This document shows positions 27,366 to 35,621 of a stretch of 45,085 bases of DNA, piece by piece; within the stretch, counting starts at the first letter, position 1, and each line of letters starts with the position of its first letter. Under the pieces are notes generated by a model. That model ran no database searches. It was not told where the DNA came from and saw only the letters and a list, made by a program, of their open reading frames with translations. The translations under genes were made by a program, and so were the position numbers. Origin of the DNA: Desulfovirgula thermocuniculi DSM 16036 (lineage in GTDB: Bacteria > Bacillota > Desulfotomaculia > Desulfotomaculales > Desulfovirgulaceae); the NCBI RefSeq assembly GCF_000429345.1, contig NZ_AUBR01000027.1, positions 1 through 45,085 on the forward strand, written 5' to 3'.

Positions 27366-28529
27366 TCATCCTTTAGGCTGGGTCGGCGCGCCGCCAAAGA
27401 ATTTTTTGAGGGCCGGGTAGACGTCGCTTTTATCTTTAATAGTCACGCAGATAAACCTGGGGTGGTTGATTTTTTTGTAGGCCGAGCGCAGGGTGCTGGT
27501 GTAGTAATAGGGCCCCTCTATTTCCCCGTAGCCCACCAGGTTGCACACTTTAAGCAGCTCGTTGACCAGGCGCACGCAGTTTTCGTTGTCCGAGGCCAGG
27601 TTGTCGCCGTCGGAAAAGTGAAAGGCATAGATGTTATGCTCCTGGGGAGGGTAGCGCCTGTGGATGATTTCCAGGGCCAGCTTGTAGACCGAGGAGCACC
27701 GCGTACCGCCGCTGGCCCCCTTGGTGAAGAACTCCTCCTCGGTGGTCTCCTTGGCCTCTACATGGTGGGCCAAAAAGACGATCTGCACGTTCTGGTACTT
27801 GGTGCGCAGGAAGCGCACCATCCAGAAAAAGAAGCTGCGGGCAATGTACTTTTCAAAAGGCCCCATGGACCCGGAAGTGTCCATCATGGCCAAGACCACG
27901 GCGCTGGATTCTTTCCGCTGAACCACTTCCCATGACTTGTAGCGCAGGTCCTCCCGCGTGATTTTGTCCAACCCGCGTCTTCCCTGCCTGGCGTTGCGCA
28001 AGATGGCCTCCAGGATGGTGCGCTTGCGGTCGATGTTGCCCGAAACGCCCGTCTTGCGCACGTCGCGGAAGTCGAGCCCTTCGCTCACCACCTCCTGTTT
28101 TTTCTTTTCCTCCAGGTGGGGTAGTCCTAGATCCTCGAAGATGAGCTGGGCCAGCTCATCGAGGGTAATTTCCGCCTCGTAATAGTCGATCCCGGGTTCC
28201 TCACCGGCCTGCCCCTTGCCCTTGCCGCCTCCGGCCTGGTGGTCGCTGGCCACCACGTCCCCCACCTTGGTCCTGCCGGTGCCCTGCCCGGCATGCTTCC
28301 TCTTGCCCTGGTCGAAGCGGAAGTGAAACTCCTCCAGCGAGCGGATGGGCACTTTAATGATTTTGTGGCCGTCGCTCATGATAATGCTCTCCTCGGCCAC
28401 CACGTCCACCAGATTTTTTTTAATGGCCTCCTTCACCTTCTCCTGGTGCCGCAGGCGGTCGATTTCCCCTTTGCGGTGCAGCGACCAGTCCTCCTTGGAA
28501 ATGACAAACCTTCCGGACACCGCCCTCAC
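27366..28529 (-). CDS. yhbH: YhbH family sporulation protein (VWA-like domain)
   Basis: 387 aa, DUF444/YhbH family. It begins with VISKEDWSLHRKG, then a Gly/Lys-rich flexible region (about residues 75-112). The C-terminal half has a VWA-like fold with the metal-site motif MMDTSGSMG. It is a conserved partner of the PrkA kinase in Bacillus and enterobacteria (YeaH). GTG 28529 is annotated; GTG 28520 is possible. It starts 2 nt after the prkA stop, so the pair is almost surely co-translated. Confidence 0.93.
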   Translation of the reverse strand: MRAVSGRFVISKEDWSLHRKGEIDRLRHQEKVKEAIKKNLVDVVAEESIIMSDGHKIIKVPIRSLEEFHFRFDQGKRKHAGQGTGRTKVGDVVASDHQAGGGKGKGQAGEEPGIDYYEAEITLDELAQLIFEDLGLPHLEEKKKQEVVSEGLDFRDVRKTGVSGNIDRKRTILEAILRNARQGRRGLDKITREDLRYKSWEVVQRKESSAVVLAMMDTSGSMGPFEKYIARSFFFWMVRFLRTKYQNVQIVFLAHHVEAKETTEEEFFTKGASGGTRCSSVYKLALEIIHRRYPPQEHNIYAFHFSDGDNLASDNENCVRLVNELLKVCNLVGYGEIEGPYYYTSTLRSAYKKINHPRFICVTIKDKSDVYPALKKFFGGAPTQPKG

Positions 28530-28531
28530 CC

Positions 28532-30428
28532 CTAGCGGTTTAAGAGGCTGCCCACGTATTTTAACAGCTCGTTGGCGCAGATGGTGCAGTACCCGTAGTC
28601 GGAGACCAGCTTGTTAATTACCTCGTTGATGCGCTTCAGCTGTTCGGCATCGGGGGTTTTGGTGGAGGTGGTAATCTTGACCACGTCCTTTAAGTCGGCA
28701 AAGAGCTTTTTCTCCACGGCCTCCCGCAGCCGCTCGTGGCAGGTGTAGTCGAACTTTTTGCCCTTGCGTGCGTAGCTGGAGAGGCGGATGAGAATCTCTT
28801 CCCGGAAGCTTTTCTTGGCGTTTTCGGAGATGCCGATTTGCTCTTCAATGGAGCGCATGAGCTTCTCGTCGGGTTCCAGCTCCTCGTCGGTAATGGGGTC
28901 CCGCAGCTTGGTGCCGTTGCAGTAGGCCTCCACGTTGTCCAGGTAGTTTTCAAAGAGCACCCGGGCCGATTCCTCAAAGGAGTAGACGAAGGCCTTTTGC
29001 ACCTCTTTCTTGGCAATCTCATCGTACTCCTTGCGGGCGAGGGCAATAAGGTTGAGGAGGCGGTCCCTTTCCTCCTTGGTAATGGAAGGGTGCTGGTCCA
29101 GGCCGTCCTTGAGCGCTCGCAGGACGTCCAGGGCGTTTATGCACTTCGTGGAGGTGCGGATGAGCGCCGAAGAGAGGCGGTTGATGACGTAGCGGGGGTC
29201 CACGCCGCTCATCCCCTCGTCGGGGTGCTCGTTTTGCAGCTCGGCCACATCCTTCTGCTTGAATCCCTCCACGTCCTCCCCGTCGTAAAGCTTCATCTTC
29301 TTGACGATGTCCATACCTTGCTTTTTGCTTTCTTTGAGCCGCGAGAGCACCGAGAACATGGCCGCCACCCTCAAAGCGTGGGGGGCAAGGTGGATGTCCC
29401 TTAAGTCGCTCTGGCGGATGAGCTTTTCGTAAATCTTGATCTCGTCGCTCACGCGGAGGTTGTAGGGGATCTTCATGACGATGATCCGCGAGTGCAGGGC
29501 CTCGTTTTTCTTGTTGGCAATGAAGGCCTTGTACTCGTTTTCGTTGGTGTGGGCGATGATCATCTCGTCGGCGTAAATTAAGGCAAACCGCCCGGCCTTG
29601 AAGTTGCCCTCCTGGGAGAGGGAGAGGAGGTTCCAGAGGAACTTCTCGTCGCACTTGAGCATTTCCTGGAACTCCATGATGCCTCGGTTGGCAATGTTCA
29701 GCTCGCCGTCAAAGCGGTAGGCCCGGGGGTCGGACTCCGACCCATACTCGGTGATGGTGGAGAAGTCCACGCTGCCGGTGAGGTCGGCAATGTCCTGCGA
29801 CTTGGGGTCGGAAGGGGTGAAGGTGCCGATGCCGATGCGCTTTTCCTCGGAGAGGAAGATCCTTTCCACGCGCACGTCTTCGATTCTCCCGCCGTATTCT
29901 TCCTCCAGCATCATGCGGCAGTAAGGGCAGAGCTCTCCCTCGATGTAGACGCCGAATTCTCTTTCAAACTCTGGGCGGAGCTCGCGGGGGATGAGGTGGA
30001 GGGGCTCCTCGTGCATGGGGCAGCCCTTGATGCCGTAAAGCGCTCCCCGCTCGGTGCGGCTGTACTGCTCGAGGCCCCTTTTAAGCAGGTTCACCAGGGT
30101 GGACTTGCCCCCGCTCACCGGTCCCATGAGCAGCAGGATGCGCTTGCGCACGTCCAGGCGCCTGGCCGCCGGGTGAAAGTATTCCTCCACCAGCTTTTCC
30201 AGGGTCCTGTCGAGGCCGAAAAGCTCGTTGGTGAAGAACTTGTAGCGCTTCACCCCGTCCACTTCCTCCACTCCGGCGTCCCTGATCATGTTGTATATGC
30301 GGGCGTGGGCCAGCTGGGCCACCCAGGGCTTCTCCTTGACGATTTTCAGGTAGTCCAGGAAGGTACCTTCCCAGGCCAGCTCCCTCTCCAGCGCGCGGTG
30401 CTCTTCCAGCCTTTTGAGGAAGTCCATC
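28532..30428 (-). CDS. prkA: PrkA family serine protein kinase / AAA+ protein
   Basis: 632 aa. The N-terminal AAA_PrkA domain has Walker A LLLMGPVSGGKSTLVNLL and the characteristic blocks GCPMHEEPLHLIP, GTFTPSDPKSQDIADLTGS and FEFQEMLK-like NRGIMEFQEMLKCDEKFL. The C-terminal PrkA domain ends with cysteines (YCTICANELL). In Bacillus it is made in sporulation under sigma-E; reports differ on whether it acts mainly as kinase or as protease. ATG 30428 is preferred because GAGGAG lies 8 nt upstream; ATG 30434 is only 2 nt away from it. Confidence 0.94.
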
Positions 30429-30463
30429 CCCATCACTCCTCTCGGGCGAGACGAGGTCCGCAA

Positions 30464-30784
30464 GGGGGACTTTTTAACAAATAATATGCGGGCCGTGACG
30501 AAAGGAGACTAAAGGTTGTGGAAGCATCAAGCATTCCGGGCCCGTTCGTTTTCTTGGGGGACCGAATGTATCGAGGGCCTGATGGCAATCAATCCGTACG
30601 CTCTTGAGGAGTAAGGGTTCTGTGCCGGGGCTACCCGGGGACCATGGTACCGCCTTGGGAGTGACGCGGGCGGCATCTGGAGGAGCATGGAAAATTTATC
30701 CCGGTGGCCGGGGGTAAAAGGGCGGGAAAGCAGGTTTCTGCCCCACTTTTCTCCCGACATCATGCGTCGTTAGGGATAGGGAGG
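30464..30784. other. gap without a supported gene
   Basis: About 420 nt separate prkA from the end of the LigD polymerase gene. On the plus strand there are small frames with possible ribosome binding sites: GTG 30518 (29 codons, after AGGAG) and ATG 30687-30773 (28 codons, after GGAGGAG at tight spacing). Neither resembles a protein I know. On the minus strand CATATTAT (30488-30481), upstream of prkA, resembles a sigma-E -10 (CATACAnT), but no -35 partner is visible. Confidence 0.4.
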
Positions 30785-30847
30785 TGAGGCGCCGGAAGGG
30801 TGCTGCCGTGGTCCGGGGCCGCTTCCGGAGGTACACGGGCTTAGCGG

Positions 30848-31750
30848 CTACCTCTCCGGCAGTCTTTTGGCGAGGAAAGCCAGGATCTCGTCCAGCGAGG
30901 CCCGCCCCTGGCCGGAGGTTACGGGGGCAAAAGGATCTCCCAGGGAGCGCAGCCGCTCCGGCACCGTGCGTATGTTCAGCTCCGCCGGGTCGACCCCGCG
31001 CTCCAGCTCCTCCCAGGAAAGGGGTGTGGAGACGGGGGCGCCCGGTCTCCCCCGCGGGGAGTAGGGGGCCGGCAGGGTGCGCCCGGGGCCGTGCTGCAGG
31101 TAGTCCACATAAACCCTGGTCCCGCGCTCCCCGACCCGGCGGGCGACCGTTACGAGCCGGGGGTAGCGCTCGGCCAGGTAGCGGGCCAGGAAGGCGCCGA
31201 CGCGGCGCGTGTCCCCGTAAGTATAGCGGGGCTGCAGAGGGATGTAAACCTGCAGGCCCGTGGCCCCGGAAGTCTTGACGTAGGCAGGGAGGCCCAGGCG
31301 GCAGGCCGTGTCTCTGAGCAGGAGGGCTACCTCCGTCACCTGCGCGAAGCCGGGGGCGCTAGGGTCCAGGTCCAGGGCCAGCTCTCTGGGGCGGTGGTCT
31401 TTTGCCTCGTGAAAAGGGACATGGAATTCCAGCGCCGCCTGGTTTCCCAGCCACAGCAGCGTGGGCAGGTCGTTTAAGAGGATGGCGCCGGCGCCGTTGG
31501 AAGGGTGCCGGGGAACCCATGCAGGCGCGTAGCGGGGACAATTCTTCTGGTAAAAGGAGTGCCCGTAAATGCCGTTGGGGTACCGGATCAGAGTTACCGT
31601 TCTGCCCCGCGTGTAGCGGAGAAGCGGCTCATGCACGGCGTACAGGTACTTAACGTACTCCAGCTTGGTGATGCCGCTTTCCGGCCATAGCAGCTTGTCC
31701 GGGTGGGTGAGGCGGAGGCTTCTAACAAACGGCAGGTTGCCCTTCACCAT
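30848..31750 (-). CDS. ligD: LigD-type polymerase/primase (stand-alone)
   Basis: 300 aa eukaryotic-primase-like polymerase domain of LigD, which fills gaps at broken ends and prefers ribonucleotides. Blocks seen: LTHPDKLLWPESGITKLEYVKYL at the start, YPNGIYGHSFYQKN, LDLDPS (catalytic DxD), KTSGATGLQVYIPL and RVYVDYLQHGPGRT. In many bacteria it is fused to the ligase; here it is a separate gene whose ATG overlaps the ligase stop by 7 nt. It ends the ku operon. Confidence 0.94.
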   Translation of the reverse strand: MVKGNLPFVRSLRLTHPDKLLWPESGITKLEYVKYLYAVHEPLLRYTRGRTVTLIRYPNGIYGHSFYQKNCPRYAPAWVPRHPSNGAGAILLNDLPTLLWLGNQAALEFHVPFHEAKDHRPRELALDLDPSAPGFAQVTEVALLLRDTACRLGLPAYVKTSGATGLQVYIPLQPRYTYGDTRRVGAFLARYLAERYPRLVTVARRVGERGTRVYVDYLQHGPGRTLPAPYSPRGRPGAPVSTPLSWEELERGVDPAELNIRTVPERLRSLGDPFAPVTSGQGRASLDEILAFLAKRLPER

Positions 31751-32712
31751 TCCCGGCCCTCCTTCAGGCTGCCGGCGGGAATGCCGGTGAAGCCCATGAT
31801 TCTGGGGTGGCGCAGGAGGCCATCAGCCGTGCGCTCCCGGTAGGCCACCTTCACGGTGAGCAGGGGCTTAAACCAGCGCACGATTTCACCAGGAGCGAGG
31901 CGTACGGCTTCCGCAAAGGGGGGTTCCCGCGCCACGAGGTGGGACGTGCGGGTGGCCAGCAAAAGGCGGTCCCTCTCGCTGAGGCCGCTCCCCGCGCGCC
32001 CGGCAAATTCCCACGCCCCCGCCTCGCCTGGCAGGGCCAGCAGGAGCGAGCGCACGCGCCCTCCCGCCTCCACGACGCCGGCAACGGCAAAGAGCCTTTC
32101 CTGCAGCGCCTTTACCTTCCACCATAGCCGGTGCGCCTTGCCCGCTATGTAGGGGGCGTCCCGCCTCTTGGCCACCGCGCCTTCCCAGCCCTCGGAGACA
32201 ACCTTTTGCCAGAGTGCGGACGCGTCATCGTAGGAGGACACGCGCAGGACGGGCCCGGGGCCGCCGGGGATTACTTCCCGCAAAATGGCGCTTCTCTTTT
32301 CCCAGGGCTGCGCGAAAAGCGTGCGGCTGCCCCGGCGCAGGCAGTCAAAAACGGCGTAGCAGGCGGGGGAGGAGACCGCAAGCACCGAAGCCTTCCTTTC
32401 GTCCCGGGTGCGGATGCGGCGCACCACCTCCTCAAAAGCGGGGCGCCCGTTCTTGCCGAGCACCACCGCTTCCCCGTCCAGCCAGAGGGGCCCCGCGGGG
32501 GGGGCTATGGCCTGGAGGGCTTCCGCTATTTCCGGCAGGGTCCTGGTTACCTCCAGGCCCCCGCGCGTCCAGAGGCGCACACCGGACTTGCCGGCCTCGG
32601 CAATAAGGCGGATGCCGTCCCACTTCGCCTCGTAGGCGTACCCGGGTTCGCGGGGCAGCGACGGGGCGGGCACGGGCTCCATGGGCTGAAAAGGCGGGGC
32701 GTTGCCGGCCAT
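31744..32712 (-). CDS. ATP-dependent DNA ligase, LigD ligase domain
   Basis: 322 aa. The adenylated lysine is K30 in YEAKWDGIRLI. LDGEAVVL, YAVFDCL, WEGAVAKR and LWWKVK match later nucleotidyltransferase motifs, followed by an OB-fold domain. It seals ends in Ku-dependent non-homologous end joining. No phosphoesterase or polymerase domain is attached. The ATG overlaps the ku stop by one base (TGATG). Confidence 0.93.
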   Translation of the reverse strand: MAGNAPPFQPMEPVPAPSLPREPGYAYEAKWDGIRLIAEAGKSGVRLWTRGGLEVTRTLPEIAEALQAIAPPAGPLWLDGEAVVLGKNGRPAFEEVVRRIRTRDERKASVLAVSSPACYAVFDCLRRGSRTLFAQPWEKRSAILREVIPGGPGPVLRVSSYDDASALWQKVVSEGWEGAVAKRRDAPYIAGKAHRLWWKVKALQERLFAVAGVVEAGGRVRSLLLALPGEAGAWEFAGRAGSGLSERDRLLLATRTSHLVAREPPFAEAVRLAPGEIVRWFKPLLTVKVAYRERTADGLLRHPRIMGFTGIPAGSLKEGREW

Positions 32713-33518
32713 CAGCCGGTGACCTTCTTTCTGGGGCGCGCGGCCCGTTTCTTTTCCCCGGACACCGCCTTGAGGCTCTCCTGCAGGGCTTCCATGAGGT
32801 CGACCACGTTGGCGGGGCGGGGGGCCGGCGTCACCTCCTGGTCCTCAATTTTGCGGGCAATGAGCTCGTGCAGGGCGTGGCGGTAGGCGTCGGTGTACTT
32901 TTGCGGCTCAAAGGGGGCGGCCAGGTTTTCAATTAACTGCACGGCCATGCGCACCTCCTTATCGTGCAGTTCTGCTGCGGCGGGCAGCCCGGGAACCATG
33001 GACGCGCTGCGCACCTCGTCCGGGTAAAAGAGGGTTTCCAGCATGAGCGCGTCCCTGTAGACTCTCACCGCAGCCAGGGCCGGCTTCTTTCTAAAAGTGA
33101 GCCGGGCAATAGCTATTTTCCCTGTTGCTTCCATGGCTTTTTTTAAAAGGGCATAGGCTTTTTCGCCGTTTTCGCCCGGCGAAAGGTAATAGGATTTGTC
33201 GTAGTACACGGGATCGATCTCTTGCAGTTCCACAAAGTCCATAATGTCGATGCTGCGCCGCCCGTCGGCGGGAATGGCCTCCAGGTCTTCCTCTTTCAGG
33301 ATGACAAACTGCCCCGGCTCGTACTCGTAGCCGCGCACGATCTCCTCCCGGCCCACGTCGCGCCGGCAGTGAGGGCAGCGGCGGACGTACTCAATGGGGG
33401 TCTTGCAGGTGCTGTGCAGGTAGCGGAAGCGCACGTCTTTTTCTTCCGTGGCGGCAAACATCTTCACGGGGATATTGACCAGGCCAAAGCTGATGTATCC
33501 TTTCCACACCGTGTGCAC
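32712..33518 (-). CDS. ku: DNA end-binding protein Ku
   Basis: 268 aa bacterial Ku, a homodimeric ring that threads DNA ends and recruits LigD. It begins VHTVWKGYISFGLVNIPVKMF, the standard N terminus. A CPHC with an earlier Cys (STCKTP) suggests a small metal site, and a Lys/Arg-rich tail (KKRAARPRKKVTG) fits a DNA-binding extension. The open frame reaches 33611, but GTG 33518 lies 6 nt after AGGTGG and gives the exact family start. Confidence 0.96.
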   Translation of the reverse strand: MHTVWKGYISFGLVNIPVKMFAATEEKDVRFRYLHSTCKTPIEYVRRCPHCRRDVGREEIVRGYEYEPGQFVILKEEDLEAIPADGRRSIDIMDFVELQEIDPVYYDKSYYLSPGENGEKAYALLKKAMEATGKIAIARLTFRKKPALAAVRVYRDALMLETLFYPDEVRSASMVPGLPAAAELHDKEVRMAVQLIENLAAPFEPQKYTDAYRHALHELIARKIEDQEVTPAPRPANVVDLMEALQESLKAVSGEKKRAARPRKKVTG

Positions 33519-33544
33519 GGCCTGCCACCTCGTTTTTTTATCTT

Positions 33545-33573
33545 TAGTGTGGTGATTGTCGCGGCGTCTATGC
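33545..33573 (-). promoter_or_regulatory. sigma-G-type promoter of the ku operon
   Basis: Reading on the minus strand: GCATA (33573-33569), 17-bp spacer, CACACTA (33551-33545). This fits the forespore sigma-G pattern (GnATA, 17-18 bp, CAnnnTA). It would start transcription near 33538, about 20 nt before GTG 33518. In Bacillus subtilis the ku/ligD homologues ykoV and ykoU are expressed in the forespore under sigma-G, which supports the reading. Confidence 0.6.
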
Positions 33574-33652
33574 GGCTTGGCGGCGGTTAATAGCCACTGC
33601 CGCCTGACCATAATAATGGGTGGTTTAAAGTTTTGCGAGGTGGTGGGGGAAA

Positions 33653-35104
33653 GTGAGCGCCAGTATCTGGCGGAAAAAGCCCGTGGAGAGGCTCATTGCC
33701 GAAAAAGAAGAGTCCAGGCTGGCCCGTTCTCTGGGGCCGCTGGACCTCATTGCCCTGGGTATAGGGGCCATTATCGGCACGGGCATCTTTGTCCTCACGG
33801 GGGTGGCGGCGGCCCTCTACGCCGGGCCGGCCCTGATCGTCTCCGTGATCGTTTCCGGGGTAGTGGCCGGGCTGGCAGCCCTTACCTATGCGGAAATGGC
33901 CTCCATGATCCCCGTTTCCGGCAGCGCGTATACCTACACATTTGCCGCCTTAGGGGAGTTCCCCGCCTGGATTGTGGGCTGGAACATCATTTTAGGCTAC
34001 CTGGTGGCGGCCGGCGCGGTGGCCATGGGCTGGGGCGCGTACTTCGGCGAATTGCTGCGCTCCCTGGGTGTTGAGCTCCCGCCGGCTTTAACGCACCCGC
34101 CGGCGCAAGGGGGAGTAATTAACCTTCCCGCCGCCCTTTTTTCCCTGGCCGTGGCCGGCCTGGTTACCGCCGGCACCCGCGAGAGCGCCGCCGTTAACAA
34201 GCTGGTGGTGCTGGTGAAGCTGGCCGTGGTGGTGCTTTTCGTGCTGGTGGGGGCCTGGCACGTGGACCCGGCCAACTGGCGGCCCTTCTTGCCTTACGGC
34301 TACGCCGGGATCATGAGCGGGGCGGCCATCATCTTTTTTGCCTACATCGGCTTTGACGCCGTGGCCACTGCCGCCGAGGAGGCCCGGCGGCCCGGCAGGG
34401 ACCTCCCCGTGGGCATCATCGGCTCCCTGGCCATCTGCACGCTCCTCTACGTAATGGTGACGGTTGTGCTCACCGGCCTGGTGCCTTATTACCGGCTTGA
34501 CGTGGCCTCCCCCGTGGCCACGGCCCTTTTGGCTGCCGGTGTTACCTGGGCGGGAAGCCTGGTGGCCCTGGGTGCCCTGGCCGGCATAACTTCCGTGCTC
34601 CTGGCGGTCATCTACGCCCAGAGCCGGGTGTTTCTGGCCATGTCCCGGGACGGGCTCCTGCCCCCGTGGTTTGGCCGCGTGCACCCCAGGCTCCGTACCC
34701 CCTACCTGAACACCATCTTCATTGGGGGCGTCGTGGCACTGGTGGCGGGCCTTGTTCCCCTGGAAGTTGTGGCCCAGATGGCCAATATCGGCACCCTTAC
34801 CGCCTTTGTAATGGTGGCGGCAGGGGTGATGATCCTGCGCAGGACGAAGCCCGATGCCCCGCGGCCCTTTAAGGTGCCCTTTTATCCCTACCTGCCGCTT
34901 TTGTCCCTCCTCTTCTCCCTCTACCTCATTTTGAGCCTGCCCCGGGTTACCTTAATGCGCTTCCTGGTGTGGATGGTGCTGGGCGTGCTGGTTTATTTTC
35001 TTTACGGGTACTGGAGGAGCGATCTTGCCCCCGGGGATCAGCGCCCGCGCTGGCGTTTTTTTGCATCGCCTGTTGCCAAGCCCCGCCGGGAGAGGAATGA
35101 GTAA
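33653..35104 (+). CDS. APC-family amino acid permease
   Basis: 483 aa with about twelve hydrophobic segments. The first helix has the consensus ALGIGAIIGTGIFVLTG. FFAYIGFDAVATAAEEARRPGRDLP lies in the middle, typical of the cationic amino-acid transporter (YfnA/CAT) branch. The substrate is probably an amino acid, but which one cannot be said. GTG 33653 follows AGGTGGTGGGGG. It is divergent from ku. Confidence 0.92.
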   Translation: MSASIWRKKPVERLIAEKEESRLARSLGPLDLIALGIGAIIGTGIFVLTGVAAALYAGPALIVSVIVSGVVAGLAALTYAEMASMIPVSGSAYTYTFAALGEFPAWIVGWNIILGYLVAAGAVAMGWGAYFGELLRSLGVELPPALTHPPAQGGVINLPAALFSLAVAGLVTAGTRESAAVNKLVVLVKLAVVVLFVLVGAWHVDPANWRPFLPYGYAGIMSGAAIIFFAYIGFDAVATAAEEARRPGRDLPVGIIGSLAICTLLYVMVTVVLTGLVPYYRLDVASPVATALLAAGVTWAGSLVALGALAGITSVLLAVIYAQSRVFLAMSRDGLLPPWFGRVHPRLRTPYLNTIFIGGVVALVAGLVPLEVVAQMANIGTLTAFVMVAAGVMILRRTKPDAPRPFKVPFYPYLPLLSLLFSLYLILSLPRVTLMRFLVWMVLGVLVYFLYGYWRSDLAPGDQRPRWRFFASPVAKPRRERNE

Positions 35105-35154
35105 GTAAGTTGGGACATGAAGTAGTAACCGGGGTTCTGGCGAGACTTATTCCC

Positions 35155-35183
35155 TTGAAAGGTAACCTGTTAAGTGTTATGCT
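35155..35183 (+). promoter_or_regulatory. sigma-A promoter of the KaiC-like/GGDEF genes
   Basis: TTGAAA (35155-35160), 17-bp spacer, TATGCT (35178-35183), 30 nt before ATG 35214. It lies at the point where base composition turns AT-rich. Confidence 0.65.
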
Positions 35184-35213
35184 TGTTTTAGCTTCTAGTG
35201 GAAGGGAGGGGTT

Positions 35214-35621
35214 ATGGTGAGCGATGCCATAGGGAATCGGATTAAGCGTTATGAGACTTTGCTCAAAGAAATGTGGGCTGCATCTGCAAAATACCTTGGA
35301 GCATTTTCCGTAAGCCTCCTGATGGAAAGGGTTGTGTGGGAAGTTTCGCTTGAGTATAAGGAGATAGAGCTCCTGCAGTACGACCAAGATGGGGTGTCGT
35401 GCGCGAGGATAGCGGCCAGACTGGAGGAAAACCCGGAATTGCCGGTTGAAGATATGTTTATGAAGTTTATCGCCAGGTATGTGGAAATTTTAGCTAAGCT
35501 TCTCGGTTATGAAAGGGCAGAAGAAATAAGGAAGAGATTAAGGATACTAGGTGAAGAATTTAACGAGGATCCCTTTGCTAAGGGGGGAATGAAAAGTGGA
35601 GAGGATAAAAACAGGCATTAA
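35214..35621 (+). CDS. unrecognised helical protein ahead of the KaiC-like ATPase
   Basis: 135 aa, not recognised. The sequence is rich in Leu, Glu, Lys and Arg, predicted all-helical, with no cysteine cluster, signal peptide or membrane segment. Features visible are WAASAKYLGAFSVSLLMERVVWEVS and a charged C terminus. It ends 26 nt inside the ATPase gene, so the two are probably coupled; a regulator or partner of the ATPase is a guess from position. GGGAGGGG lies just ahead of ATG 35214 and GTG 35217. Confidence 0.75.
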   Translation: MVSDAIGNRIKRYETLLKEMWAASAKYLGAFSVSLLMERVVWEVSLEYKEIELLQYDQDGVSCARIAARLEENPELPVEDMFMKFIARYVEILAKLLGYERAEEIRKRLRILGEEFNEDPFAKGGMKSGEDKNRH

